Shown piece after piece: positions 11,315 to 20,604 of a DNA stretch of 64,000 nt (its first letter is position 1; each line of letters starts with the position of its first letter). The position numbers and the translations under genes were made by a program. The notes under the pieces are model-generated. The model ran no database searches and had not been told where the DNA came from. It saw only the letters and a list, made by a program, of their open reading frames with translations. The stretch covers positions 57,517-121,516 of the forward strand of contig NZ_JANATA010000007.1 in the NCBI RefSeq assembly GCF_024199005.1, written 5' to 3'. This DNA comes from Opacimonas viscosa. Its GTDB lineage: Bacteria; Pseudomonadota; Gammaproteobacteria; Enterobacterales; Alteromonadaceae.

Positions 11315-11779
11315 ATGACGTATTTACAATATATGCAGACTGAGTTGTCTTGGTTATGTATCAGTGCTAATGCAGACGGGCTCACCGCTGTTGAGTTTTG
11401 TTCTGCCCCGACAGATTCAGTTGAAGCTCAACCCAATCAACATACTCAGCAAGCATGTACCGAACTTGCTGCTTATTTTGCTGGGAGTTTACACGAATTT
11501 ACGGTTCCCTTAGCCGCTCAAGGTACCCATTTCCAACATTCAGTGTGGTCAGCTTTGGGTACTATTCCGTTCGGTCAAACCTGCTCCTATTTGGATATTG
11601 CCACCAAGATTAATAATCCTAAAGGCGTCAGAGCAGTGGGTTTAGCCAATGGGAAAAATCCGATTGCGATTATTGTACCTTGTCATCGAGTAATTGGTAA
11701 AAATGGCAAATTAACAGGCTATGCCAGTGGTTTAGACAATAAATCATGGTTGTTGGAGCATGAAGCAAAATATGCCTAA
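11315..11779 (+). CDS. ogt: Methylated-DNA--protein-cysteine methyltransferase
   Basis: 154 residues. Suicide repair protein that takes methyl groups from O6-methylguanine onto a cysteine. The active-site block IIVPCHRVIG (acceptor C123) and the preceding FQHSVWSALGTIPFGQTCSYLDIA are characteristic. AGGAGGG lies just upstream, at the end of alkA. The 3' end overlaps the exporter gene that follows by 20 bases, so alkA-ogt-exporter is probably one transcript for dealing with alkylation damage. No Ada-type regulatory domain is present. Confidence 0.95.
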   Translation: MTYLQYMQTELSWLCISANADGLTAVEFCSAPTDSVEAQPNQHTQQACTELAAYFAGSLHEFTVPLAAQGTHFQHSVWSALGTIPFGQTCSYLDIATKINNPKGVRAVGLANGKNPIAIIVPCHRVIGKNGKLTGYASGLDNKSWLLEHEAKYA

Positions 11780-12644
11780 TATTGAGCTCGCAAAATTGAT
11801 GTTTTTGGGCATGATCTGGGGAGCCTCATTTATGTTGATGCGTATCTCTGTAGTCGAGTTTGGGGTGTGGGCTATGGTCGAAATCCGTGCCTTATTAGCG
11901 ACACTCGTCTTGTTACCTTTTGTCATATATAAAAAGCAGATCAAAGATATGCTACGATATTGGCAGCCTATTACAGTGATTGGCTTAACTAATACGGCAA
12001 TTCCATTTTGTTTGTTTGGATATGGCAGTATACATCTACCAGCTGCGCTGACTTCACTGTTGAACGGAACTGCACCTTTATTTGGTGCTTTGTTAGCGTG
12101 GTTGTGGCTGCGTGATAGAATTTCACATCTGGCGAAGTTAGGTTTTTTGTGTGGTTTTGTCGGTGTGTATTTACTGAGTTATGATGCTTTGTCCTTTCAG
12201 GGCGTGAGCCTGTTACCTGTCTTTGCCTGTTTAGGTGCTACTTTCTGTTATGGCTGGGCCATTTGTTACATGAAAAAGCATCTGCAAGGGGTGAAACCAT
12301 TAGCCATTGCCATGGGTTCTCAAGCGGTTTCTGCTTTAGTGCTACTGCCCTTGGTCTTGCTTTACCCTCCGGCAGTGCTACCTTCAATTGAAGCATGGAC
12401 AGCGGTTCTACTACTCGCTGCAGTATGTACTGGCGTCGCATATATTTTGTATTTCGATTTGATTATGAAGGTCGGTCCTGGCAAGGCCCTCTATGTTGGG
12501 TATTTGGTTCCTTTGTTTGGTTTAATTTGGGGAGCAATGCTATTAAATGAAGTTATCACGCCGATAATGATTGTTGGCGGTAGTGTCATTTTATTTGGCA
12601 TTGCACTGACCTCTGGGTTGATAGGTTCTAAGAAAATCACTTAG
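11760..12644 (+). CDS. EamA/DMT-superfamily transporter
   Basis: 294 residues with about ten predicted membrane helices arranged as two five-helix EamA repeats. Family-like stretches are LMFLGMIWGASFMLMRISV at the start and FGLIWGAMLLNE in the second repeat. These proteins export small metabolites or drugs; the substrate cannot be read from the sequence. The start overlaps ogt by 20 bases. An alternative in-frame ATG at 11772 would shorten it by four residues. Translational coupling with ogt is likely. Confidence 0.85.
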   Translation: MKQNMPNIELAKLMFLGMIWGASFMLMRISVVEFGVWAMVEIRALLATLVLLPFVIYKKQIKDMLRYWQPITVIGLTNTAIPFCLFGYGSIHLPAALTSLLNGTAPLFGALLAWLWLRDRISHLAKLGFLCGFVGVYLLSYDALSFQGVSLLPVFACLGATFCYGWAICYMKKHLQGVKPLAIAMGSQAVSALVLLPLVLLYPPAVLPSIEAWTAVLLLAAVCTGVAYILYFDLIMKVGPGKALYVGYLVPLFGLIWGAMLLNEVITPIMIVGGSVILFGIALTSGLIGSKKIT

Positions 12645-12712
12645 ATGAGCAACTAACATTTTGTAACGGATTATTGTAAAATCCCGCGTAATTTATATTT
12701 AAAGGAATTTCC

Positions 12713-14071
12713 ATGTCACTTTCTGTTGTGATCCTCGCTGCCGGGAAAGGCACTCGCATGAAATCAAGCCTGCCAAAGGTATTGCATCCCATTGCAGGGA
12801 AACCTATGGTGCAACGTATCATCGATTCGGTAAAGGCCTTAGGCGCTGAGCAAATTAATCTCATTTATGGGCATGGTGCAGAACTTCTTAAAGAACGTAT
12901 CGATGAACCGACCTTAAACTGGTGTTTGCAATCTGAGCAGCTTGGTACGGGGCATGCGGTACAACAAGCTGAACCTCACATTCGTGATACCGATGATGTC
13001 CTGATTTTGGTGGGCGATGCTCCGTTAATTAAAACCGAAACACTACAGCGTTTGGTCGACGTAAAAGCGAGCGCAGATTTTGCCTTATTAACTGTGCATT
13101 TGGATGATCCAACCGGTATGGGACGTATTATCCGAGATGGTGATAATATTTCTGCGATTGTGGAGCATAAAGATGCTTCGCCAGAACAGTTAGCGATCAA
13201 TGAAATCAACACTGGAATGATGTTGATGAATGGCGCTGATTTAAAACGGTGGTTAGGCGCATTATCCAATGATAATGCCCAAGGTGAATATTATTTAACA
13301 GACGTGATCGAGATGGCCGCCAAAGAAGGTAAACGCATTCGCGCGGCACACCCTGTCCAAGCACATGAGGTTGAAGGGGTAAATAACCGCGTCCAGCTTG
13401 CTCGTTTAGAGCGGGCTTTTCAGTTAGAACAAGCGGAATTAGCCATGCTGGGCGGAGCGACTTTAGCTGATCCAACACGTTTTGATGTGCGTGGTGAATT
13501 GACGGTCGGTAACGATGTCAGTATCGATGTCAATTGTGTCTTCGAAGGTCATGTTGTCTTAGGTGATAATGTGGTCATTGGCCAAAACTGCCTGTTACAA
13601 AATTGTACTGTTGCGGCCGGAACGGTCATTGAAGCCAACTCGATTATCCAGGATGCAGAAGTTGACGCAAACTGCCAAGTCGGCCCTTATGCACGTTTAC
13701 GTCCTGGCGCCAAGATGCACGAAGGCTCCAAAGTCGGTAACTTTGTAGAAATGAAGAAAACGATCCTCGGCCGCGGTGCCAAAGCGAATCACTTGACATA
13801 TTTAGGTGATGCCATTGTGGGGGCCAATGCCAATATCGGAGCAGGGACGATTACTTGTAATTATGATGGTGTGAATAAGTCCAAAACAGTAATAGGGACG
13901 AATGCCTTTGTTGGTTCGAATTCCTCTTTAGTCGCACCAGTATCGATTGGTGATAACGCCACTGTGGGTGCCGGTTCAACGATCAGCAAAGATGTCGAAA
14001 ATGATAATTTAGCCATAGCACGTGCAAAGCAACGCGAAATTGCAAACTGGCCAAGACCGACTAAGAAGTAA
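12713..14071 (+). CDS. glmU: Bifunctional GlcNAc-1-P uridyltransferase / GlcN-1-P acetyltransferase
   Basis: 452 residues, standard length. Makes UDP-N-acetylglucosamine for peptidoglycan and LPS in two steps. The N-terminal pyrophosphorylase domain starts with [20 protein letters not shown] (nucleotide-binding signature), then GTGHAVQQA and the VGDAPLI metal region. The C-terminal left-handed beta-helix has hexapeptide repeats and the acetyltransferase motifs [20 protein letters not shown] and [17 protein letters not shown] precedes the ATG. It is followed by a terminator, then the DeoR-glmS pair, which supplies the preceding pathway step. Confidence 0.97.
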   Translation: MSLSVVILAAGKGTRMKSSLPKVLHPIAGKPMVQRIIDSVKALGAEQINLIYGHGAELLKERIDEPTLNWCLQSEQLGTGHAVQQAEPHIRDTDDVLILVGDAPLIKTETLQRLVDVKASADFALLTVHLDDPTGMGRIIRDGDNISAIVEHKDASPEQLAINEINTGMMLMNGADLKRWLGALSNDNAQGEYYLTDVIEMAAKEGKRIRAAHPVQAHEVEGVNNRVQLARLERAFQLEQAELAMLGGATLADPTRFDVRGELTVGNDVSIDVNCVFEGHVVLGDNVVIGQNCLLQNCTVAAGTVIEANSIIQDAEVDANCQVGPYARLRPGAKMHEGSKVGNFVEMKKTILGRGAKANHLTYLGDAIVGANANIGAGTITCNYDGVNKSKTVIGTNAFVGSNSSLVAPVSIGDNATVGAGSTISKDVENDNLAIARAKQREIANWPRPTKK

Positions 14072-14091
14072 TAATTTGTCAGATATTGATT

Positions 14092-14114
14092 AGGGGCTTA
14101 TGCCCCTTTTTTTT
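14092..14114 (+). terminator. Intrinsic terminator after glmU
   Basis: AGGGGC (14092-14097) and GCCCCT (14102-14107) form a stem with a four-base loop, followed by eight T residues. Confidence 0.9.
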
Positions 14115-14186
14115 GTGCCCTGAAAAGTCGGGCACGAGTGATTTAACATATAACGGGAGCTAAAAATATAGCATTTACTTTCACTT

Positions 14187-14245
14187 CGAAACTAAATAAT
14201 TGATTAATGGTACTTTTCCTGTAAATTTCTTTACAAAACGAAACT
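14187..14245 (+). promoter_or_regulatory. Direct repeat CGAAACT, candidate DeoR operator pair
   Basis: CGAAACT occurs at 14187-14193 and 14239-14245, exactly 52 bases apart (about five helical turns). Both copies lie in T/A-rich contexts that include TTTAC. The second lies inside the spacer of the deoR promoter. GAAA/TTTC direct repeats are typical sites for DeoR-family regulators; autoregulation is inferred. Confidence 0.4.
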
Positions 14246-14257
14246 TTTATTTATAAT
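14230..14257 (+). promoter_or_regulatory. Sigma-70 promoter of the deoR-glmS unit
   Basis: TTTACA (14230-14235), a 16-base spacer and a perfect TATAAT (14252-14257). Transcription would begin near 14264. That excludes an in-frame TTG at 14259 as the DeoR start and supports the ATG at 14301. Confidence 0.7.
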
Positions 14258-14300
14258 CTTGCGTTTTCAATATTCCGATAAAAAATCCAATAAATCTTTG

Positions 14301-15068
14301 ATGAAAGCGACTAATCCAAAAATTAAGTTGATAAAAGAGACACTCATCACAAACGGTTCAGTGAATGTATTAACACTTGCCAAAGATTTATCCGTGTCTG
14401 AAGTTTCGATTCGAAAGTATCTATCTGAATTAGAAAAGCAGCAATTTTGTATTCGGACGCATGGTGGTGCTGTATTAGTTCAGCAAGTATCTCGGGCAAA
14501 CGACGTATTAGCATTTGATCAGAAAAAAGCTGACATAGCCGCATTGGCGGCCAGTTTAATCCCTGCCGGTGCACGAATTATCCTCGATAGTGGAACCACT
14601 ACCGCGCAGATGTTACCGTTTTTACAAAAAATCCCGAATCTGGTTGTGATGACGAACTCTTTACCTGTTGCGACGGCACTGACCGAATACAGTAAAAATG
14701 CGACAGTACTTATGTGTGGTGGTACATGGGATCCTATGTCGCAGTCATTTCAAGGGCAGATGTCTGAAAAAATGATTGCTTCTTACAATTTTGAGATGGC
14801 TTTTGTTGGGGCCTCTGGGATTGATTTAGCCCAAGGGACCACGACATTTCACGAGTTAACCAAACTTTCTCAAGTCATGTCGACCGTGTCTGAACAAACG
14901 ATTGTACTAGCTGAATCGAACAAGCTGAGTAAAAAAATGCCAAATTTAGAGTTACCTTGGGCAAACATATCGACTTTGGTAACCGATAACCTAATTAATG
15001 AAGATGCAGTGCATCAAATCGAGCAAAAGGGTGTTGTGGTCAGAACAACATCACAAAAGGAGAAGTAA
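14301..15068 (+). CDS. DeoR-family transcriptional regulator next to glmS
   Basis: 255 residues. The N-terminal DeoR-type helix-turn-helix ([27 protein letters not shown]) is followed by IRTHGGAVL and the sugar-phosphate-sensing DeoRC domain ([43 protein letters not shown]). I chose ATG 14301 because the promoter -10 ends at 14257. The ribosome site is weak. Only one base separates its stop from the glmS ATG, and glmS's AAGGAG lies inside this gene, so the two are translationally linked. It probably senses an amino-sugar phosphate and controls glmS and itself; this is inferred from position. Confidence 0.87.
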   Translation: MKATNPKIKLIKETLITNGSVNVLTLAKDLSVSEVSIRKYLSELEKQQFCIRTHGGAVLVQQVSRANDVLAFDQKKADIAALAASLIPAGARIILDSGTTTAQMLPFLQKIPNLVVMTNSLPVATALTEYSKNATVLMCGGTWDPMSQSFQGQMSEKMIASYNFEMAFVGASGIDLAQGTTTFHELTKLSQVMSTVSEQTIVLAESNKLSKKMPNLELPWANISTLVTDNLINEDAVHQIEQKGVVVRTTSQKEK

Positions 15069-15069
15069 T

Positions 15070-16902
15070 ATGTGTGGGATCGTTGGTGCGGTTGCAGAAC
15101 GTAATGTTGTTGAGATCTTGTTGGAAGGCTTGAAGCGTCTTGAATATCGTGGTTACGATTCAGCCGGTGTGGCGTTATTGAGTGCCGATGGTACATATAA
15201 TCGCGTGCGTCGTACAGGTAAAGTCCAAGCCCTAGCAGATGCTATCACACCCGAAAATGGTGTTGGTTCAACGGGGATTGCACATACACGCTGGGCAACC
15301 CATGGCGGTGTAACAGAGAACAACGCTCACCCACATTATTCTACAAATCGTATTTCTGTCGTGCATAACGGCATCATTGAAAACTTTCAAGAATTGCGTG
15401 CTGATTTAGTGCACAAAGGTTATGAGATTAGTACAGACACAGATACCGAAACCATCGCACATACGGTGCATTCATTATTGGACGAACATGCTTCATTGTT
15501 AAGTGCGGTACAAGCTGCCGTGAAGAAGTTCGAAGGGGCATATGGTACGGTGATTATGGATCAACATGATCCTTCTCGCGTTATTGTCGCTCGTTCAGGT
15601 TCACCATTGGTTATTGGTTTGGGTTTAGGTGAAAACTTCATTGCATCTGACCAAATGGCACTATTACCTGTCACTCGTCGTTTTATGTTTTTAGAAGAAG
15701 GCGATGTTGCAGAAATTACACGTCGTGAGGTGACCGTTTTTGATAAAAATGGTCAGCCAGTTGAACGCGAGATCATTGAATCTAACGTAGAACATGATGC
15801 GGGCGACAAAGGTCAGTACCGTCATTATATGTTAAAAGAAATCCATGAACAGCCTTCTGTGGTTCGTAATGCATTGGCAGGACGTGTGAACGCTGAAGGT
15901 ATCACTAAAGGCATCTTTGGCGAAAACGCAGATGAGTTGTTGGCCAGCGTCAAGCATGTCCAAATCATTGCGTGTGGTACTAGTTATCACGCCGGTATGA
16001 CCGCACGTTATTGGTTAGAGCAATATGCTAATGTATCGTGTAATGTGGAGATTGCTTCTGAGTTTAGATATCGCAAGTCGGTTGTCCATCCCAATAGCTT
16101 GTTAGTCACGATCTCTCAATCAGGTGAAACTGCGGATACTTTAGCAGCGTTACGCTTGGCACAAGAGTCTGGTTATATGTCGAGTTTGACGATTTGTAAC
16201 GTAGCAGGATCGTCTTTGGTGCGCGAGTCAGATATGGCGTTTATGACTAAAGCAGGAGCTGAAATTGGAGTTGCTTCGACGAAAGCGTTTACGACTCAGT
16301 TAACGGCATTCTTGTTGTTGACTTTGGCGATTGGTGAGCACAATGGTTTATCTGCAGAAGATAAAGAGGATATTTTAGCTGGCTTACAAAGTTTACCGGC
16401 AAAATTAGAAGAAACGTTACTACTGACGGATGGTATAGAAGCGTTAGCAGAAGAGTTTGCGGATAAACACCACTCGTTATTCTTGGGTCGTGGTGAGCAA
16501 TATCCGATTGCGATGGAAGGGGCATTAAAGCTCAAGGAAATTTCATATATTCACGCTGAAGCATATGCATCAGGTGAATTGAAACACGGTCCTTTGGCCT
16601 TAATCGATGATGAAATGCCAGTCATCGTAGTGGCACCTAATAATGAGTTGTTAGAGAAGCTGAAGTCTAATGTAGAGGAAGTGCGTGCCCGTGGTGGTAT
16701 CATGTATGTGTTTGCTGACAAAGATGCTCAGTTCGCCTCTGACGATACGATGCGTGTGATTTCTGTACCACATTGTCACGCGTCTATTGCTCCGATCATA
16801 TATACAATTCCATTACAGTTATTATCTTATTATGTGGCTTTGATCAAAGGCACAGATGTGGATCAGCCTCGTAACTTAGCAAAATCAGTTACCGTGGAGT
16901 AA
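15070..16902 (+). CDS. glmS: Glutamine--fructose-6-phosphate aminotransferase (isomerizing)
   Basis: 610 residues. Makes glucosamine-6-phosphate from fructose-6-phosphate and glutamine, the entry to UDP-GlcNAc synthesis. The start MCGIVGAV exposes the catalytic cysteine after Met removal. Glutaminase motifs TRWATHGG and NGIIEN follow, then two SIS isomerase domains ([41 protein letters not shown]) and the C-terminal NLAKSVTVE. The ATG at 15070 follows AAGGAGAAG; an in-frame ATG at 14998 lies inside deoR and would add 24 unrelated residues. No glmS ribozyme is expected or seen. glmU upstream completes the pathway. Confidence 0.98.
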   Translation: MCGIVGAVAERNVVEILLEGLKRLEYRGYDSAGVALLSADGTYNRVRRTGKVQALADAITPENGVGSTGIAHTRWATHGGVTENNAHPHYSTNRISVVHNGIIENFQELRADLVHKGYEISTDTDTETIAHTVHSLLDEHASLLSAVQAAVKKFEGAYGTVIMDQHDPSRVIVARSGSPLVIGLGLGENFIASDQMALLPVTRRFMFLEEGDVAEITRREVTVFDKNGQPVEREIIESNVEHDAGDKGQYRHYMLKEIHEQPSVVRNALAGRVNAEGITKGIFGENADELLASVKHVQIIACGTSYHAGMTARYWLEQYANVSCNVEIASEFRYRKSVVHPNSLLVTISQSGETADTLAALRLAQESGYMSSLTICNVAGSSLVRESDMAFMTKAGAEIGVASTKAFTTQLTAFLLLTLAIGEHNGLSAEDKEDILAGLQSLPAKLEETLLLTDGIEALAEEFADKHHSLFLGRGEQYPIAMEGALKLKEISYIHAEAYASGELKHGPLALIDDEMPVIVVAPNNELLEKLKSNVEEVRARGGIMYVFADKDAQFASDDTMRVISVPHCHASIAPIIYTIPLQLLSYYVALIKGTDVDQPRNLAKSVTVE

Positions 16903-16913
16903 GTTCCTTTTCA

Positions 16914-16957
16914 GAGGTTACTAATTTATCCTAAAAATACAGGGTGTTAGTAACCTC
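16914..16957. repeat. Perfect 11-bp inverted repeat after glmS
   Basis: GAGGTTACTAA (16914-16924) and TTAGTAACCTC (16947-16957) are perfectly complementary around a 22-base loop. No T-tract directly follows, so it is not a classical terminator. It could be a 3' RNA-stability hairpin or processing site for glmS mRNA. Confidence 0.5.
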
Positions 16958-17073
16958 AAATTGTACCAAATTTCTTTTTTCCCTACATTGCTACCAACTC
17001 TTTAGAAGCCTAGCCAAGTTCACTGCCTGACAGCTATAATGAAAGTACCTTTTACTAGAAAGAGTCATTCCGC

Positions 17074-17613
17074 ATTTTTGAATTTTTTGTATTAGCAGTC
17101 GCCCTCAGTATGGATTCATTTGCAGTATCGGTCAGTATAGGGACTAAGCATGCCACCAATAAGCGATATTTAGGTCTATACTTAGGTTTATATTTTGCAA
17201 TCTTTCATGTATGCATGTTGTTATTGGGTCACGCTACAGGTTCTGGGCTGTACCAATGGATTGCACCATATGCGAGCTTACTTGCCGCCCTTTTATTGAT
17301 CTTTTTGGGAGGTAAAGCGATTTACGGATCCTATTGTGATGGTCCAGATAAAACGCCCGTCAATATATCCCATAAGCTAATGCTACTAGTTGCTTTTGCT
17401 ACCAGTATTGATGCTATAGCAGCTGGATTTACACTAAAATTATTTGATATTTCGGTATTTGCCGCGAGTAGCGTCATTGCTATTATTGTGTTTCTGTTCA
17501 GTGGATTGGGGACACTGATTGGTGCAAAAAGTGGCACATATTTAGCTGACAAAGCAGAAATATTAGGAGGGATTGTGTTAATGTTGATAGGGTTTAAAAT
17601 TTTCCTAGTCTAG
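17074..17613 (+). CDS. mntP: MntP-type manganese efflux pump, apparently ATT start
   Basis: Six-helix inner-membrane Mn(II) exporter family. Conserved acidic motifs MDSFAVS (first helix) and TSIDAIAAG (fourth), plus LLIFLGGKAIY and KAEILGGIVLMLIG, match MntP. The first ATG in frame (17110) would leave 167 residues and delete the first half of helix 1. Upstream the frame stays open and encodes FVLAVALS, exactly what MntP has before MDSFA. No ATG, GTG, TTG or CTG occurs there before a stop at 17056. ATT at 17074, nine bases after AAAGAG, gives 179 residues, near the normal length. TATAAT at 17035-17040 would give a short leader. No yybP-ykoY riboswitch was recognised. Confidence 0.8.
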   Translation: MFEFFVLAVALSMDSFAVSVSIGTKHATNKRYLGLYLGLYFAIFHVCMLLLGHATGSGLYQWIAPYASLLAALLLIFLGGKAIYGSYCDGPDKTPVNISHKLMLLVAFATSIDAIAAGFTLKLFDISVFAASSVIAIIVFLFSGLGTLIGAKSGTYLADKAEILGGIVLMLIGFKIFLV

Positions 17614-17626
17614 ATTGGAGACGTAT

Positions 17627-18805
17627 ATGCGTAAATGGTTAATCGGTATCCCAGTTGTTATTGCTCTCATTGGCACTTTTATTTGGTTGAATACTGACCG
17701 TCACTTACGTTATTTACTCCTTAATCCTCCTGCTGACATCAACGTGCTGTTCTGGACTACCCAACAAAGAGACGCAGGATTTCGCTCTTTAGACAGTCTG
17801 CCAGTGGTACCCAAAAACATAATTTATACGAGCTCAAACGTTAGTCCTTTACCTGCTGGTTCACCTTTGGCGCTTACAGACGCTGAGCTGGATAGCTTTA
17901 TGGAGGAACTGCGTGTGGCTGGTGTAATTGTCCTGCACCGAGGTCAAGTTCGTCTAGAACGCTATGGGCTGGGTATGGATAAGGATGATAAATGGACGAG
18001 CTTCTCGGTCGCGAAGTCTTTCACCTCAACGTTGGTTGGCGCAGCTATCAAAGACGGTTATATCAAAAGCCTGGATGACAAAGTCACGGATTATATTCCA
18101 TCCATGCAGGGCAGTGCCTATGATGCGGTAAGTATAGAGCAATTGCTCACAATGACTTCGGGTATTGCTTGGAATGAAGATTATTCTGATATTCATTCTG
18201 ACGTTTCTAAATTCAATTTTCATACTCCTGAGCCTGGTGTAGATGCAATAGCGAGCTACATGCGCCAATTACCTAGAGCTGTTGAGCCGGGTACACGCTG
18301 GTTATACAGTACCGGTGAAACCAATTTAATTGGTTTATTGGTCAGCCAAGCTACGGGTAAATCGTTGGCTTCCTACTTAACTGAAAAAGTCTGGCAAAAG
18401 ATTGGTACTGAACACAATGCCTCTTGGGTATTAGGGCCGTCTGGTAGTGAAATCGGTGGTTGTTGTGTACAAGCAACCGTACGCGATTATTTGCGCTTTG
18501 CCCAGTTTGTTATGCACGGAGCTAAAGTCGATGGTACCTCTATTGTTCCAGACGACTGGTTTGCTAAAGCAACTACCCAACAAGCGGATATCGGGTCAGA
18601 CAAAAAGGGTTATGGATTTCAATGGTGGACGAATAATGATGGAAGTTTTGAAGCGCGAGGGATTTTTGGTCAAGGGCTATTTATTGATCCTAACAACGAC
18701 CTAGTAATTGCTCTAAATGCCAATTGGCCCAAAGCCGGTGGCAAGAAATATGCGAAAGGTCGTGAAGCTTTTTACCGTCGGGTGCAAAGCTTAGTGTCAC
18801 AATAG
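17627..18805 (+). CDS. Serine hydrolase of the class C beta-lactamase fold, membrane-anchored
   Basis: 392 residues. An N-terminal hydrophobic segment (about residues 4-21) acts as signal or anchor. Catalytic motifs of the beta-lactamase/penicillin-binding fold: SVAKS (SxxK nucleophile and lysine), YSTGETN (Tyr motif), and near the end a GIFGQG segment in place of KTG. This family includes esterases, 6-aminohexanoate hydrolases and D-aminopeptidases, so the substrate is open. The ATG at 17627 follows TTGGAG with six bases' spacing. It begins 13 bases after mntP and is likely cotranscribed with it. Confidence 0.83.
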   Translation: MRKWLIGIPVVIALIGTFIWLNTDRHLRYLLLNPPADINVLFWTTQQRDAGFRSLDSLPVVPKNIIYTSSNVSPLPAGSPLALTDAELDSFMEELRVAGVIVLHRGQVRLERYGLGMDKDDKWTSFSVAKSFTSTLVGAAIKDGYIKSLDDKVTDYIPSMQGSAYDAVSIEQLLTMTSGIAWNEDYSDIHSDVSKFNFHTPEPGVDAIASYMRQLPRAVEPGTRWLYSTGETNLIGLLVSQATGKSLASYLTEKVWQKIGTEHNASWVLGPSGSEIGGCCVQATVRDYLRFAQFVMHGAKVDGTSIVPDDWFAKATTQQADIGSDKKGYGFQWWTNNDGSFEARGIFGQGLFIDPNNDLVIALNANWPKAGGKKYAKGREAFYRRVQSLVSQ

Positions 18806-18932
18806 TCTGCTCAGCTCCTGTTTTCAGATATTAATGAGTATTCCTATTTTGCTGCAGAGTCAATTTTGTAATATGCCAAAAGTAACATGGGATAAGTGTT
18901 TTTCGGGGCGTGCAAATAGGAATCATCAAATC

Positions 18933-19274
18933 CTATAAATAGCGCCGTTCAGCGCCTTCAGCATTATTATCAAAGCGACAGAGTTTTGCAGTGTGTGTGA
19001 TGTGTCTATCAAGTTCTTCAGTGATCCCAGATAAACCCAAACAGATTAATTGTACTAGCTGAGCTTGTTCGCCGTTCTCTTTGGCGATGGCCTGTTGTTC
19101 TGCATCAACAAATACGCACACGACCTGTAGGCTATGTGGGAAATCGCTGTAATCGACCAAGTGCGTGAGCCATGCAAAACCGCCAATGGTGACTTCTGCT
19201 TGCTCACAAACCGCTTGCAAAGAACGAGTGATTCCTTGGTCTATTTGTCGTTGCTGTTTTGCGCTTAAATCCAT
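18933..19274 (-). CDS. Conserved hypothetical protein, 113 residues
   Basis: Soluble, acidic protein with no signal peptide or membrane helix. It contains GFAWLTHLVDYSDFPHSLQVVCVFV, a compact alpha/beta pattern that I recall from small Alteromonadales/Vibrio proteins sometimes labelled 'Fis family regulator'. I see no helix-turn-helix to justify that label. The ATG at 19274 is the only plausible start. It is convergent with the hydrolase gene and lies 61 bases downstream of rbgA on the same strand. Function unknown. Confidence 0.6.
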   Translation of the reverse strand: MDLSAKQQRQIDQGITRSLQAVCEQAEVTIGGFAWLTHLVDYSDFPHSLQVVCVFVDAEQQAIAKENGEQAQLVQLICLGLSGITEELDRHITHTAKLCRFDNNAEGAERRYL

Positions 19275-19335
19275 TTTTATGGAGCCTTGATAAGATATTT
19301 ATTTCTGTTAAGTATTTCTCGTTGGTAGTGAAAGC

Positions 19336-20370
19336 TTAGCGTCTTTTCTTCTTTTGCTTATTAATTTCTTGTTGTCGCGCTTTATCTCTAGCACTTTGTT
19401 CACCACGTTTTTTAGTACGGACTTCTTTGCGATCATGTTTATCAGGTGTCAGCGAACCATCCTTGAAACGTTCTTTGCGTTTGAGCTTATCCGCTGCTTT
19501 CTTCTCGGCAATACGCGCCACCTCTGCAAGCTCAGCTTCGATCATAGCGGGCGTTTCTAAGCTCACAGGTCCTAATTTACCTGTTCTAAACTCACCAATC
19601 AGCAATTCACAAATTTTATGCAGATTAACGCGACCACCTGTCATAATTGCACCACGAGTTTTAGCGGCTGATTCTAAAAATTCGATCTCAGTATCAGGGA
19701 TATGATCCAACTTAAATCGTGTTTTCAGATATTCAGGGTAGGCCTTAATCAAATAATCTGCTGCAAAAAAACCGATATCATCATACTCCAACGCTGTATC
19801 TTTTACCGCGCCAGAAATCCCTAAACGATAACCAGAATTAGGGTTTAAAAACTTCGGCCATAACACGCCAGGGGTATCTAATAAGACAATCCCACTGCCT
19901 AGGTTAATACGTTGTTGATTTTTGGTCACACCAGCTTCATTACCTGTTTTGGCAATCACACGATCAGCCAGAATATTCACAATCGTTGATTTTCCGACAT
20001 TGGGGATCCCAATGATCATGGCGGTAATGTTTTTAATGGATTTATTTTTGGCTGCACACGTCTGACGAATGAGTTCAATGATGTGCTTGGTATTACCTTT
20101 GTCTTCTAGAGACGTCGTATAGGTTTTTATAGAACGGTCTTGCTCTAGGTGTGCTTGCCATTCTGCTGTCAATTCGGGGTCGGCTAAATCCGATTTATTA
20201 AAAATCTTTAGACAAGGTTTGTCCCCACGTAGGCGAGCAATTTCAGGATTTTCACTAGAATAAGGAAGACGAGCATCGAGTACCTCGATCAATATATCAA
20301 CCGTACTAAGAGCTTCTTGCATCTCTTTTAGGGCTTTATGCATATGCCCTGGAAACCAATGAACCGCCAT
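19336..20370 (-). CDS. ylqF: Ribosome biogenesis GTPase YlqF/RbgA
   Basis: 344 residues. Circularly permuted GTPase that helps late assembly of the 50S subunit. The start MAVHWFPGHMHKAL is diagnostic. Motifs appear in permuted order: G4 NKSDL, then G1 GIPNVGKST, G2 region with TKNQQ, and G3 DTPGVLWPK. The C-terminal tail is very basic (KKRGEQSARDKARQQ and KKKRR), fitting rRNA binding. The upstream 234-base region contains a 16-bp perfect palindrome. No clear operon partner. Confidence 0.93.
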   Translation of the reverse strand: MAVHWFPGHMHKALKEMQEALSTVDILIEVLDARLPYSSENPEIARLRGDKPCLKIFNKSDLADPELTAEWQAHLEQDRSIKTYTTSLEDKGNTKHIIELIRQTCAAKNKSIKNITAMIIGIPNVGKSTIVNILADRVIAKTGNEAGVTKNQQRINLGSGIVLLDTPGVLWPKFLNPNSGYRLGISGAVKDTALEYDDIGFFAADYLIKAYPEYLKTRFKLDHIPDTEIEFLESAAKTRGAIMTGGRVNLHKICELLIGEFRTGKLGPVSLETPAMIEAELAEVARIAEKKAADKLKRKERFKDGSLTPDKHDRKEVRTKKRGEQSARDKARQQEINKQKKKRR

Positions 20371-20485
20371 GAACCTTTTCCTACTCGATTAAATGTATGA
20401 GCTTAGTTTGCCCGAAATAATAATATGGATGTAGGGTACTACACCTTGCTGGTTTAGTCTGATAAAACTGTCGAGTAACCTCACC

Positions 20486-20501
20486 ATAACAGTACTGTTA
20501 T
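20486..20501. promoter_or_regulatory. 16-bp perfect palindrome upstream of ylqF
   Basis: ATAACAGTACTGTTAT is a perfect dyad in the 234-base gap between ylqF and the sulfotransferase gene, 116 bases before the ylqF start. It may be an operator for an unidentified dimeric regulator. The rest of the gap shows a near-palindrome AGAAATATAAATATTTCT near 20540 and no clear gene. Confidence 0.4.
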
Positions 20502-20604
20502 ACATAGACACCTCACTCATTACGTTTGCATCAACGAGCCAGAAATATAAATATTTCTATGTGAGTGGGTGCTAGCTAACCTAAAGTGCTCTTTATCTAA
20601 AGAG

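Noticed and set aside
15070..15100. glmS ribozyme
   Set aside because: These are known in Gram-positive bacteria; only one base separates deoR from glmS, leaving no room for one.
16903..17073. Possible yybP-ykoY manganese riboswitch upstream of mntP
   Set aside because: The region lacks the recognisable conserved loops, and the only good -10 (17035) leaves too short a leader for the riboswitch.
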